NCBI RefSeq assembly: GCF_040954835.1
Contig: NC_090705.1
Span: 17,000,436 to 17,064,435, forward strand
From: Lepisosteus oculatus
Taxonomy: Eukaryota; Chordata; Actinopteri; Semionotiformes; Lepisosteidae
Length of the DNA stretch: 64,000 nucleotides
Direction: 5' to 3'
Shown here piece after piece: positions 26,001 to 38,000 of the stretch (position 1 is its first letter; each line of letters starts with the position of its first letter). The translations under genes were made by a program, and so were the position numbers. The notes beneath the pieces are model-generated. The model was given only the letters and a program-made list of their open reading frames with translations. It did no database searches and was not told the DNA's origin.

Positions 26001-29000
26001 GTAGAACAGAATAAAGTGCATTTGGCAGCGAAGTCTTTGAGGCAGCATAAAAAAGAAAAGAAAAAGAGCACAGAAGGAGGAGATATCAGTGGAGAAAAAA
26101 GACACCATTTACGTTTAATTGAGAGAGAAAAGCAGTAAATAATTGTTCATATGGGAAGTGATGAAGGTACAGTATCATATAAACAACATCGAAGTCTTCA
26201 GGAAATGTTATGTATAATATAAAATGATCGGCGACTATACAATATATAGCATATAAACATTATCCCATTGTAAAATTGCATTATTCAAATGCCCATAGAA
26301 GCTGTCTATTTCCTTTTTGGAAAATGAAAATTGTTGGACTTGATTGACAGGTAGGTGTCAATGGTCTGCCCCTTTCTTCCAAAGGGAATCCCAAACTGCA
26401 AAATTCTGAAAATAGAACATTGAAGGATCCCCTACATTCTTGCAGTAAAAGAATGTACTTAAAGTATGATGAAATATGAACAAAGCCACTTCTACTTGTT
26501 ATGTTGATGACTCATACAGTAGGTGTTCAAACATCTTGCGGTTTTACCAACAAGTCGGAACAAGCCAGTGCCAAGACTGACTCTTTCTTCAGAAATGTAA
26601 CAAAACCAGTTGAGAGACTAAGAGGCAGACTCGGCGAAGGTCTCACACAATCTTTAGAAAATATCATATTCCAAAAAAAAATCATAAGTTAACATTGAAG
26701 AATGATATACCAACAAATTCACAATGAAAATCAACGTCAAAAATTAGAAATGTTTGGAAGAGTTTAAAATTGTTTCAAACATTTCCTGCCTTTCAGTATG
26801 CCTTGACTCCTTCTGTTAATTAATTTTAGCCTGTGTACTTTTTCAATAAGGTTTAAAAGAAGAAGCAATATTGCATTGAAACCTCACCTGGACTTCTGTT
26901 AGTGCTGCGAAAAGGGTTGAAATAGGCTGGTGCTTTCGGGCATCAACTACAACTGTTAGACCTAAATCACGCTTCTCTTTTCTGTTAAAGAAAAAGAAGT
27001 GGGGATATCAGAGGAGAGCATTTTACTTCAACTAGAACTTAGCTTCCAGCCTTCTTAAATATCCACAATTGATCTGAAACTTGTTCAACATGATTGTTGA
27101 CAGAACCATTCGGACTTTGCTTTTAGGTGACCATGTGTTTTCCAGTGTACCATTTACAATCCAACCAGCTACTAACCATAGCCAGAGGGATGTTTAAAGG
27201 GAGGCAGTGGGAAGGGTTGTGTGTGAAAAAGAATGAGCAAGGTCAGAGGTTGAATCTGCAGGAAAAACAGTATTTCTACCAGTAAGCAATTGCATTCTTT
27301 AAAGTGTCCAGATTTTGATGAGGTGTCTCTAAAGTGAACAGACAGTTCAATGCAAAGTGCATTTCATTGTCATTAGTTTTCATTGGATCCCAGAGCGTAC
27401 ATATGCCAATCGTACAGGTTTGCAAACAAGTTGCTTTTCAGGCTTTGAACAGCTGTGTCAAATATGCAGGTTCTAATTTTTATTATTAAAAGACTGAGCT
27501 TTAAATTAAATCAAGTCAATATTTTAGGGTACACTCACACAATGTATTAAAAGGCAAGGTATTGTGACCTCTAAAGATAGAAACTCCTACGAGGGCAAAA
27601 AGCCAATGAACTATGAATCTGGTCTTTTGGCATGGTGGGATGTCTGAGACCTGTTGCTTGTAAATATTTTTGTATAATTATGAACACATTTTGGAGTTAT
27701 TTGTCAAAGGAAGCATTCCTACATTATATGAGCTCTTCATGTATTGTTCAAAAAACATCAGACCATAAAAATCCTTCAGCAAGATCCTACAGCAAATACC
27801 ATTTTAACAGCATATTTCAACTAAATGAAAAATAGCCTAAGATACAATATTAAAGAGGAGACATTTTCAAAAGGTTTTATGCATGAATTTTCATCTTTAA
27901 GGCCCATATTTTGTGGTTTGAGGGAAATTTTCAAAACTCAGAAATGGAGGGCTTTCTGAGACAGATTACAGAATTCCTTAGATTAAACCCCAGCTAGGGT
28001 TTGGGTTAGGATTCCAACAATACTTTGAAACTTTTTAGCATCATTGCTGTATTTCTTGCCACAAGAGAACTATAGGAAGAGCAATATTTTTCTTCCATCT
28101 TTAATTTTTTTGTTCTGGTATATTTCGCTGCTTGTGTTGCTCTGCACATGATATTCCAAAAGTGAGTCAAATTAAAAGTGTTAAAAAAACCCATTCTATT
28201 GTGTAACTCTCTTAATTTTGTCATTTCAAATAGAACCAGAAGAATCAATGGAGTCAAAATTGGATGATTCTTGCAACCCTAATCCTAGCTTGGCATATAC
28301 ACGTGTAAATACCATTTTAATAGCATGTTTCAGCTGAAAGAAAAATAGCCTAAAGAAGGTACAATATTTGAGGATACATTTGCTAAAAGTCTAATGTGTG
28401 GATTTGCATGTTTAAGGCCTATATTTTGCGGTTTAGGAGACATTTTGAAATCTATCAAATGGAGGGCTTTCTGAGATGGATTACAAAATTCCTTTGATTG
28501 AACCGCAGCTAGGGTTAGGGTTAAGACTCCAACAGTACTTGGGCACAAGTGAATTTTTGGAAGAGTAAATTCTTTTCTAACATCTTTTTTTTTTGTTCTG
28601 ATCTATAGTGTATTTAGCAGCTGTATTGCACTGCATATTTCAAGGATGGTATTCCAAAACTGAGTCAAATTAAATAGTGTTAAGAAAACCCATTCTATTG
28701 TATCAACTCTCTCAATTTTCTCATTTCAAATGGAACCCAAAGTATAAATGAAGTCAAAATTGGTTGGTTCTTCTAACCTTAACCCTATCCTGGCCTGGTA
28801 AGCATACTCTGTAAATACCATTTTAACAGCATTTTTCCACTGTTTGCAAAATACCCTAAAGAAGGTACAATATCGAAGACGATACATTTTCTTAAGGTTA
28901 TTAGCATGGATCTGCATGTCTAAGGCCCATATTTTATGGTTTGAGTGACATTTTCAAATCTCAGAAATGAAGGGCTTTCTGAGACGGATTACAGAATTCC

Positions 29001-32000
29001 TCAGATTAAACCACAGCTAGGGTTAGGATTAGAATTCCAACGGTACTTAGACACATTTTAGCATCATTGCTGTATTCATTGGCACAAGGGAACATTAGGA
29101 AAAGTGATCATTTCTAACGTTTAATTTGTTTGTTCGGATATATTTGGCTGCTTCTATTGCTCTGCACATGGTATTCCAAAAGTGAGTCAAATTAAAAGTG
29201 TGTAAACTCTCTCAATTGTGTTATTTCAAGTGGAACCAGAAGTACAAATGGAGTCAAAATTGGATGGTCCTTGTAACCCTAACCATACCGTGGCTCATGT
29301 AAATACCATTTTACAGCATCTTTCAACTGAATGAAACATAGCCCAAAAGCCCAAAGAAGGTAAAATATTGAAGAGCACATATTTTCAAAATGTCTTACCC
29401 ATGAATTTGTATTTTAAGGCCCATATTTTGTGGTTTGAGGGATATTTTCAAATCTTAGAAATGGAGAGCTTTCTGAGATGCATTACAGAATTCCTCAGAT
29501 TGAACCCCAGCTAGGGTTAGGATTCCAACAATACTTAGACACTTTTTAGCTTAATTGCTGTATTTTTGCCATAAGAGAACTATAGGATGAGTGATGCTTT
29601 TCTCCTGTCTTTAATTTTTTTGTCTTTAATTATTTTGATTTATTTGGCTGCTTGTCTTGCACTGCACATTTCTGTAATGGTATTCCAAAATTAGTCCAAT
29701 TAAAAGTGTCAAGAAACCCATTCCAATGTGTAAGCCCTCTCAATTTGCTCATTTCAAATGAAACCAGAAGTATAAATGGAGTCAAACTTAGATGGTTCTT
29801 TTAACACTAACCCTAGCCTGGCCTGGTAAATCCTCACATGTTGTGTTCCTGCCAATGGTTTAATGTATCCTGCATAAACAAATAATATTTTGCATGAAAT
29901 GGTTCTAGCAGAGTAACTCTTTTTTTCTTGCAGTTCTTCACTTAATTTTTGAGGTTCTCACAAGGTGGCTTCCAATGTGAGACTTTATTACAATCACAAA
30001 AACAACCAAAGCAAAAATTGACGGTCCTGAACACAAATTCTTTCAATGAGTTATCAGAAATCTACTGTCTCATGACAAATTAAAAAAAACATTCAGCAGA
30101 CAGAGGTGATCCAACATCAGTCAGTACATTGCAGTTAAAAATAAGACATAGTTCCCTTACCTCAGAGTGATGTAGTAATACGTTATCAAGCGAAATAGTT
30201 CTTTGGCTGTGCAGTTTTCATTAAGCCAAATCCTGGTTCGTGTGCAGACCTGCATAACTGCATGCCCATTACGGTCTCTATTTCCTGAGATAGAATAAAA
30301 AAAGAATTGATAAAAGTCCACCAAGATGCATCCACATACTGCATGATCAACAGAAAGGGTGTCTATCATTAGTGTTATGTGATGGCCATCACAAACTCAT
30401 CATGGCCCTCAAAGTAAAGAGGAGGCTTTGCATTAGAACTCATCCAGGTTTCTCACCAAACCAAAAGCTTTTTTCAGTCTCCCAAATGCTTTTTCCAGAC
30501 TGCTTTACCCACACCAATAGCACTGTGCATGCCCTTTTTAAATAATAAATGCCACTACATAAGCCCATTTAAGAATGTGGAATTCAACCCTTTACCATCC
30601 ATCTATTTCAAGCTTATCCTCTTCCAATTCAAGGCTGCAAGGGAACCGGAACCTATTCCGGCAAGCAACAGGCACAAGGCAGGGTACATCCTTGACAGGA
30701 CACCAGTCCATTGCAGGACCAACAATTATTAGACAGGCACTCACATCAATGGACAATTTTTCCAGAAGCCAATCAACTGATCAGTATGATATTGGGCTGT
30801 GGGAGGAAACTGGAGCACCCAGAACAAACCTGAACAAATATGGGGAGGACATACAAACTCCACACAGATAGCACTCTAGCAATTAAACCAAGGGCCCCAG
30901 CACTGCGAGGCAGAAATTCTAATCACAGTGCCACTAAGCCACCCTCAACCCTTTACCACTAATCTTATACATAATTAACACCTAATGAGACTATTTACAG
31001 GAGTTAGAGGCTCTTTGGAGGCCTCTATTGGCAGGTCAGCTCTTATTGCAGCCAACACATCTGTCCATGTGGGCATCAGCAACACAGCAGAGTGTCAGGC
31101 AGTTCTGCTCTGGGTTTTTACACATACATGTACTTTAAAATACATTAATTAACAATATAGACATGTCTTTAATTATTCCTTCCCAATATTGGGTCTCAAT
31201 GGACCACTAACAACCAAATAATAATTATTATTGGCACGCAACAAGAACACAGCTGAAATGGAGGTCCTAGCAAATTTTGAAAGTGATGCCAGAGTCTCTA
31301 ATGGGTCCAGAAATCTGTTGCTGCACAAAAGAAGCCTGGTCTTCTGTGGAGCCTGGTCTTCTGCTAACTAAGAAGGCCCGAATCAGCAGATCACACTCTG
31401 ATTAAGAACTGGACTATAGTCATATAATACGTCCTTGAAATAATCTTGAGTTCAACCATGCCAGTCTTGATATAGACCTTTGAGGTCTACTGTAATTTTT
31501 CCAATACAACTCACAAAGGGTTTGCCTACTTGCAAGTGTAGAGTAGGTTTAGTTAGCACACAAGTCAAACAATCCTGGACATAGTGGAATAGGAATATAT
31601 AAATTACAGACTGTAGTAGTCTGTAATCTACATTCAATTTACAGCCAAGGCAAAACTGCAGTATTATTTACAGCTTTAACATACCTGGTAAAATGACTGC
31701 TCCAGAAACGAGAAGCTCCTGATTGATTTCTGATGCCCCTCTAGGTAGATGAGAAAGACCATCTTCTGATAACACAGTCATGTTTGCACATTCAATTTTG
31801 GGAGACCTGCTCGGAATGCTGGCGGTCTGGCTGACTTCACCATTGTGACTATTGCTTTCCAGTTCCCCTTCTACACCTTTCTCACGGAGAACTGATGAGA
31901 AAAGAAAAAAAGACTGTTCTTCAAAATATTATTACTTGAAAAGTTTAGTCCAAATATGATGCTGTATTTATACAGTATTTATGCTGTATTACACCAGTAA

Positions 32001-35000
32001 TGTCATTCCTATATATCAAAAACCTTCCAGGTAGGAGGACATTTTCAAATAAAACATAAAATCACATCTAAAATGCATAAAAAGGAAAACAATAAATAGG
32101 TTTTGCAGGAAGCAAAGCAGGATTCCAGTATTCATTGCCAGTATTCATTACTATCGTTTTTTTTCTCTTTTTCTCCTTATCTAAAGTGCACACACAGTAT
32201 GTATGAGGTTCCATTTTTGGGAATCTGTGAGTACTTCAACACTGCCACAATGCATATTCTGAGTAATTACGTACAGTTTCAGTGCTTACGTATCACCTCT
32301 AGCATCCTGCAAAGGTTAAACCATTTGTTATACTGAAGATTAGGCATTTCCTACTGTTTTATAAAACACGCATGAGTAATAACTACACCCTCAAATAGCA
32401 GCACAAGGCAACTATTGTTTGGGTTGAGATAAAAAAAAATGACTCTGTGTATATTCTTTTAAATCAGGTCAAAGTTTAGGTAATTTAAAATGTAATGTAT
32501 ATAGTTAAAAGAAACATGGTGATAACAGAAATGGTGTAAAAGCTCAAAATCTTACCACTGCGTTTGACTCACAACAGCTAATTCTGTTTCTTACTCCAGC
32601 AACCTAATTATACAAATGTTTCATTTGGACTGCCATGGTTCGAGTTTTCTTAAAACATGGCAATGTTCTATTACAGATCCTGACCAGTGTTTTTCTTAAC
32701 ACTCGGCGTTAGGACAATCTGTGTCATCTGACAAATCCAATGTTATCACTTTATTAATTTAACTTCTCTTAAAGCATCTTCAATAAATCTCATAGTAGAA
32801 GAAAGACCTGGATAACAGGTAAAAGAATGCTCATTGATGATTTATTTCATATTACACCATTTAATATCAGCAGGTTCTTCAGCTCAGAATAATATTGGTC
32901 ACTTAGTGTAGCTTTATTTCCAGAACGTCACAGTACCAATTAGTTAGGTCAAGTGACTTGCACTGCACTGCTATTCCATATTTCTTAACTCCTATTCCAT
33001 TCAGCCACTTCTTTATGTTCAAATAAGGATAGCCTGCTTCAGGTTAATACTGGTGAGCTGTTATTAAAAGAATGAATGGGTCTTTTGTTGTCTCACTTAT
33101 GGAATTTTCAACCTTCTTTGATTAAGTATGCGAATTGTGTTCATTTTTTTTAAGTTGCAGGAAGAGTTCAGAAAAAAAGTGTCCTGCCTGCAATTTTTCT
33201 TTGCCTTGTTCATACCCTGACGAGTTTTTAAATGTAAGTTAAAAGCCTTTTGCACTCTCTTTCAATGTTTCAGCTTGGTTTGGTGCCTGGGATGTTTCTC
33301 CCAGTCTGTTGTCTGTCAACATGATACTGTACCGCCTGCTAAAACACCAACTACTCCATTGTAGTGAAGCCTGAAGAATTTTTCAAGCACCTGCAATTAA
33401 CGTCAGAGGGACAGTCTCCCAACAGTCTCCCATCATCAGACACCAGAAACTGAGCACTGTGGACTTGTAACTGCTACGTTTAAAAACATTTCTGAAGTAG
33501 GAAAGGATAACAGGGATGGCTGTTAATAGAAATGGCAATATATAGTACAGTGCTGCATGTTTCAGAACCCTTAAAAATCACCCCAAATAGAAAAAATATG
33601 TCTATTGTGTTTATTTTTGTACAGAACTTTGTGATCCTCCTGAAAGACCGGCATCATGACAGTATCAACATGCTGTACCTGGATACCTGTATGAGTTTAA
33701 AAACATTTTGAAACATTTTTTCACCAATTTTTCAACAGTCGGCTTTGTGTGGGATCTCACGCCAAGCAAAAAGCAGGCCTCAGGCTCTAAGTCTTCATTT
33801 TTTAGTGTAATGTTCACATGTTATAACAAAGACTAACAATGCAGAAGATTTCAGTTCTGATTGACTGATACAACAAAATCAGTACCATCACTGTGTCAAT
33901 ATGTCTCTATTCTGTTGCAAGATGTAGGTGCAGCTGAAGATAATTCAAAGAATATTGTGTTTCTAACTTTGGCCTTCAGATGTTTTCTCAGTTAGGTGTT
34001 ATTTGGAGGATGGTGTTCAGAAGAGGTGGTGTTACTTTTATAGTGTTTTTTCAAACTTTTAGGAAAACCATTTTCTGCAAAACTGGATGTGTGCTCACAA
34101 CTTTGTGAGACATTTGAATACATTTCTTTTTTCTTTTGATGGCATCTTTAAAACAACGTCCTACTGATCAGTTGTTTTGAAAGGCACTGAAGCTAGCCAG
34201 GAGACAAAAAAGCTGAAGAGTCCCTCTTATGACACAGAAACATTCCAAAAAAATGAAAGCAAGGGATAGGCTCGCAGGTTTCATCTGTCAGTTATTGGTG
34301 GTCAACCAAGCAGATGATGGCCAACGTTTTTCTTTTCTTTTTTTCCCCAGCATGGGTTAAGTGTAAAGATCAGGGAACAGGCAGTTGTGCGAAATGCCCT
34401 TTACTAGTCCAGGAAAGCTTCCTGTAAACTCTGCCACATGAGAAAGCAGATTCTATGCTCTTAAAACTTCTGGAAACTTATTATTCCAGTTACTGCCTTG
34501 GACAAGAGACTGTTGCCGCTTAGTCCTATTGTTTTCCAGAAATCATTTCCTGTCCTGAGTTAACAGTTTATTCTGGTTTATTCAAAACCATACCCCTTCT
34601 TTGTTCTGTGTATTCTGTATTCTACCCAAACAGTTTTTCAGGAGCAAAAATGAGCAAAAATGGGTATTGTCTTACAATTTGTGTTGAATAACGTCATACA
34701 CTGTATGTACAAATTAATTCAGTATTGGATTAATATTATACTGTAGCTTTTCATTTTGTATACTTCCATGAACCATCATGTACAGTACATTTATAGCAGC
34801 CTGCATAATACTAAGTTAAGAATTGTGCTTTCCTATTCCAATTTGTACTATACTTAGCTGCACAAATGTTATTATACTGTACTGTAACTACAAATGATCA
34901 GCTCTGATTAGCTTTTTTCATGGCGAAATAAAAATTAGAATCTGATTGATCAAAGGCATATGTCCATATCTGTACATGTTTGTGTCCACAGTCTCAGAAA

Positions 35001-38000
35001 TCTTTGTTCATTGTACAGCATGTCACAGGTAACTTTTAAATGCAGGAAAAGCTGTACTTCATCTTCCATCTGTAACAAAACAATGGAGCAAAGCCCCTGG
35101 GGCAGAGCTTAGCCCTTCAGTGCACCATTGGCATGCAACTACCTTGAACTAGACTTGCTTTTAAGAGGGCTGTAGCCTCACATTGAGGCAGGAGGACAGT
35201 GTTTTTAGTCTCTATTCACCTGTTGGTTTATCAACAAGATGAAAGGGGAAACTCGTAGAAATACTTTAACAAAGTTTGTAATTTAATAAAGTTTTATATC
35301 ATAGAATGCATGTTCAGTAAGATCTCATTAAAAGGACAAATAAAGCTGAATCTCCCTAATCCTGAAGTGATAGGCTATGCGGCAGACATATTTAAAGTCC
35401 TAAAATCACAAAACCAAAGCAATGGAGTCCATCAAAATTAGAATTGAAGTAACGAACCAAGCATCCATGTAGAAAACAAAAGATGGTTCAAACTGCCCAG
35501 CTACTTGTTGAAGCACCCTTCAATCAAGTGATTAGATGGGTTTGGGTCAGTAAACTATTATCAGCCAGAATTTCAAGATAGAGCAAATGTTTCCTGTCAT
35601 CCTCTTATTTGCATTTTACCAAAGTTATGGTATTTACATTCCATTTCTTAGTGTGTTAGCTGTCAGGTCTGAGGTAGAAAAGCTGTCAGTTCTGTTCTGT
35701 GTGGAAAGGAAAACAGATTTAAATATTCTTCCAAATTACACATATTTCCTGGGCAGGACTACTGAAGACACATATGAATAACGCATAGTCATGTTTTCAA
35801 TTACCGGAAGCTGGAGCTCCAAAAAGCAGCAGGATGGCAATTGTCATTTTCCAAACTCCCTTGACTGACAGAAAACACCTGGGGCTTTCAAAACAGTATT
35901 TTGAAAAAGGAGACAGTAAATTAGGCCACGCCTGATCTCATGAGATATAGTTTCCAGGGCAGGACAGTGCCTACTGCTGCATCAGCCCACACAAGTGTTG
36001 CATGTTTATCACGGGTCATGAAAAAGAATGTTCTGGAATTACATGTGCTGCCATCACAATTTCTTCAAAACCAATTCCTTGGTGTAGTCCATCTTACCCT
36101 CTGAGTAATAATTATAGTGTGGAGCGGCACCCAACCAAACAATCTATGTAACCACAAAACAATGGGAGCTAAAAATGAAATTTGATTTTTGACCCTTAGG
36201 TCATATCATTTGATCTAATGCAACCTTGCCTAACAAGAAATACTTCTTAAGGATTGTCTCTACATGTGTTCTACCTTATTTTGGGGGAACTTATGATGAT
36301 AAAAAATGAAACCCCTGCAGTAACACTTTCAGCAGTATAGATGTTGCATTCTCTGTAAATGGGTGTAATGTTATGAAAGCCCATTCTCTTTATTCTTAGG
36401 GAAAGCAATTACATTTTAAATAACACATAATAATAATTGTTTGCATTTATGTAGCGCTTTTCATCTGTAAAGATCTTCTTGTAGAAGACCCAGTTAATCC
36501 CCCACTTGTGTGATGAGGGCAGGCATGAGCCAGTAGCCCACTGCACCACAGAACAGGTGAAGTAAGACGTGCTTCACTACCTGAATTTAGGAGGATCTTT
36601 ACGGAAGCTAGATTGTACAGTTCCATAAGGGAATTTAGTTAGGAGACTGGGGCTGAAATCCCCAGCCAAAACATTGTGTTTCCTCTTTCTACTTTTCAGT
36701 GATAAATTGTTTATTTTTCGTTCCTTAGAAGGAAAAGTGCCACCACACGTTCAGCGGGTCACAACTTTCTTCATGAGGAGACCCGACCAAGTATTCAAAA
36801 TCCTCAACAGCATTGACAACTCAATTAAAGTTCACCCAGCAGGCTTCAGAATGAACACAGAAATGTGAACCCGTGGACACAAGTGGAAACTACATGGAAG
36901 ATAATGTTCAGAACAAAGGTGCTTCTTTACGTGAAGGGTAGCTACCCAGCCATGTTGTTGAAGCCAGTGCCCTGGCTTCCCTCAAGAAACAACCGAATGA
37001 GATCCTTGGATCAATAAGTTCTTAACTACAAACAGACTAGATGGGACAAATTAATCTTCTTTTTTGAAATCATTCTCATGTTTTTATGCTTAGTTTCTGA
37101 GGTATGAGAATATCAAGCTGCGACCTAGGAACACTGCTGTCAAATGTCATGCATAAGTTCATTTAATGCTTTGTATTTCATATTATAATGGCTCAGACAT
37201 CCATTTTGAATTGTGATTTAAACCAGCATAGCAAATGGATGAAATACAAACGTTTTTGCTGATATTTACCTAAGTCCTCCTTTGCATCATTCTGTCTTTT
37301 TTCCATGTGGGGAAGCACCCCCTCAAAATCAAGCTTTCTCAGTTTAAGGGCATATCCATTTGTAAGTTTTTTTGGAGACTGACTTGTTGACCCCCCGGAT
37401 GATGACCGTGCCCTGTGACCTTTAACCTGCGAGGTTTTGTGCGTCCTCTCCAGAGACTTGGAACGCTTGTCTTCCAGTTTGTGCTCCCCGAACGCAGGGT
37501 CTCCCTGTGGTGTAAGGGGTCTGGGAACTTGACAGTGATGTTTATGAGTCTCCCCCCTTGACAGTTCACCAGCAGGGAATCTCTTTGCAAGGTGCTCCCG
37601 TTTTGGGCTGTGTTTTTCAGACTCATTGTTCTGAGAGATTCTTCCAGTGGGATCTTGAGCCAGGGAGCTGCTACAGTTTTCTGCAGCTTCCTCAGATATC
37701 GATTCTGTGCTAGATCCAAGATTCATTGGATTTTGTAAGGCCTCCATGTAGGATTTTCGAAACAGACGTCTTGTTTCAAAATGCGTAGAATCCCTGAGCT
37801 GTTTCCTTCTGGTGCCTAAGTTGCTCAGATCTGGGGTGAAGGAAAGGCACTTAGTGCCACTTTTCTCATCACATTTCAAGGCCTTAACTGGCTCTGCTCT
37901 TCCATTATTGTTTTCATTGCTGGGTAACAACAATGAAATCACATCTGTGTTTTTAAAGTCTGTCTCCGTTTCATTTGTTGATGTGTTGGAGTCCTGTTTG

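Noticed and set aside
27770..29830. Interstitial telomere repeat
   Set aside because: The TTAGGG-like words are single or double within long unique units, not a (TTAGGG)n run.
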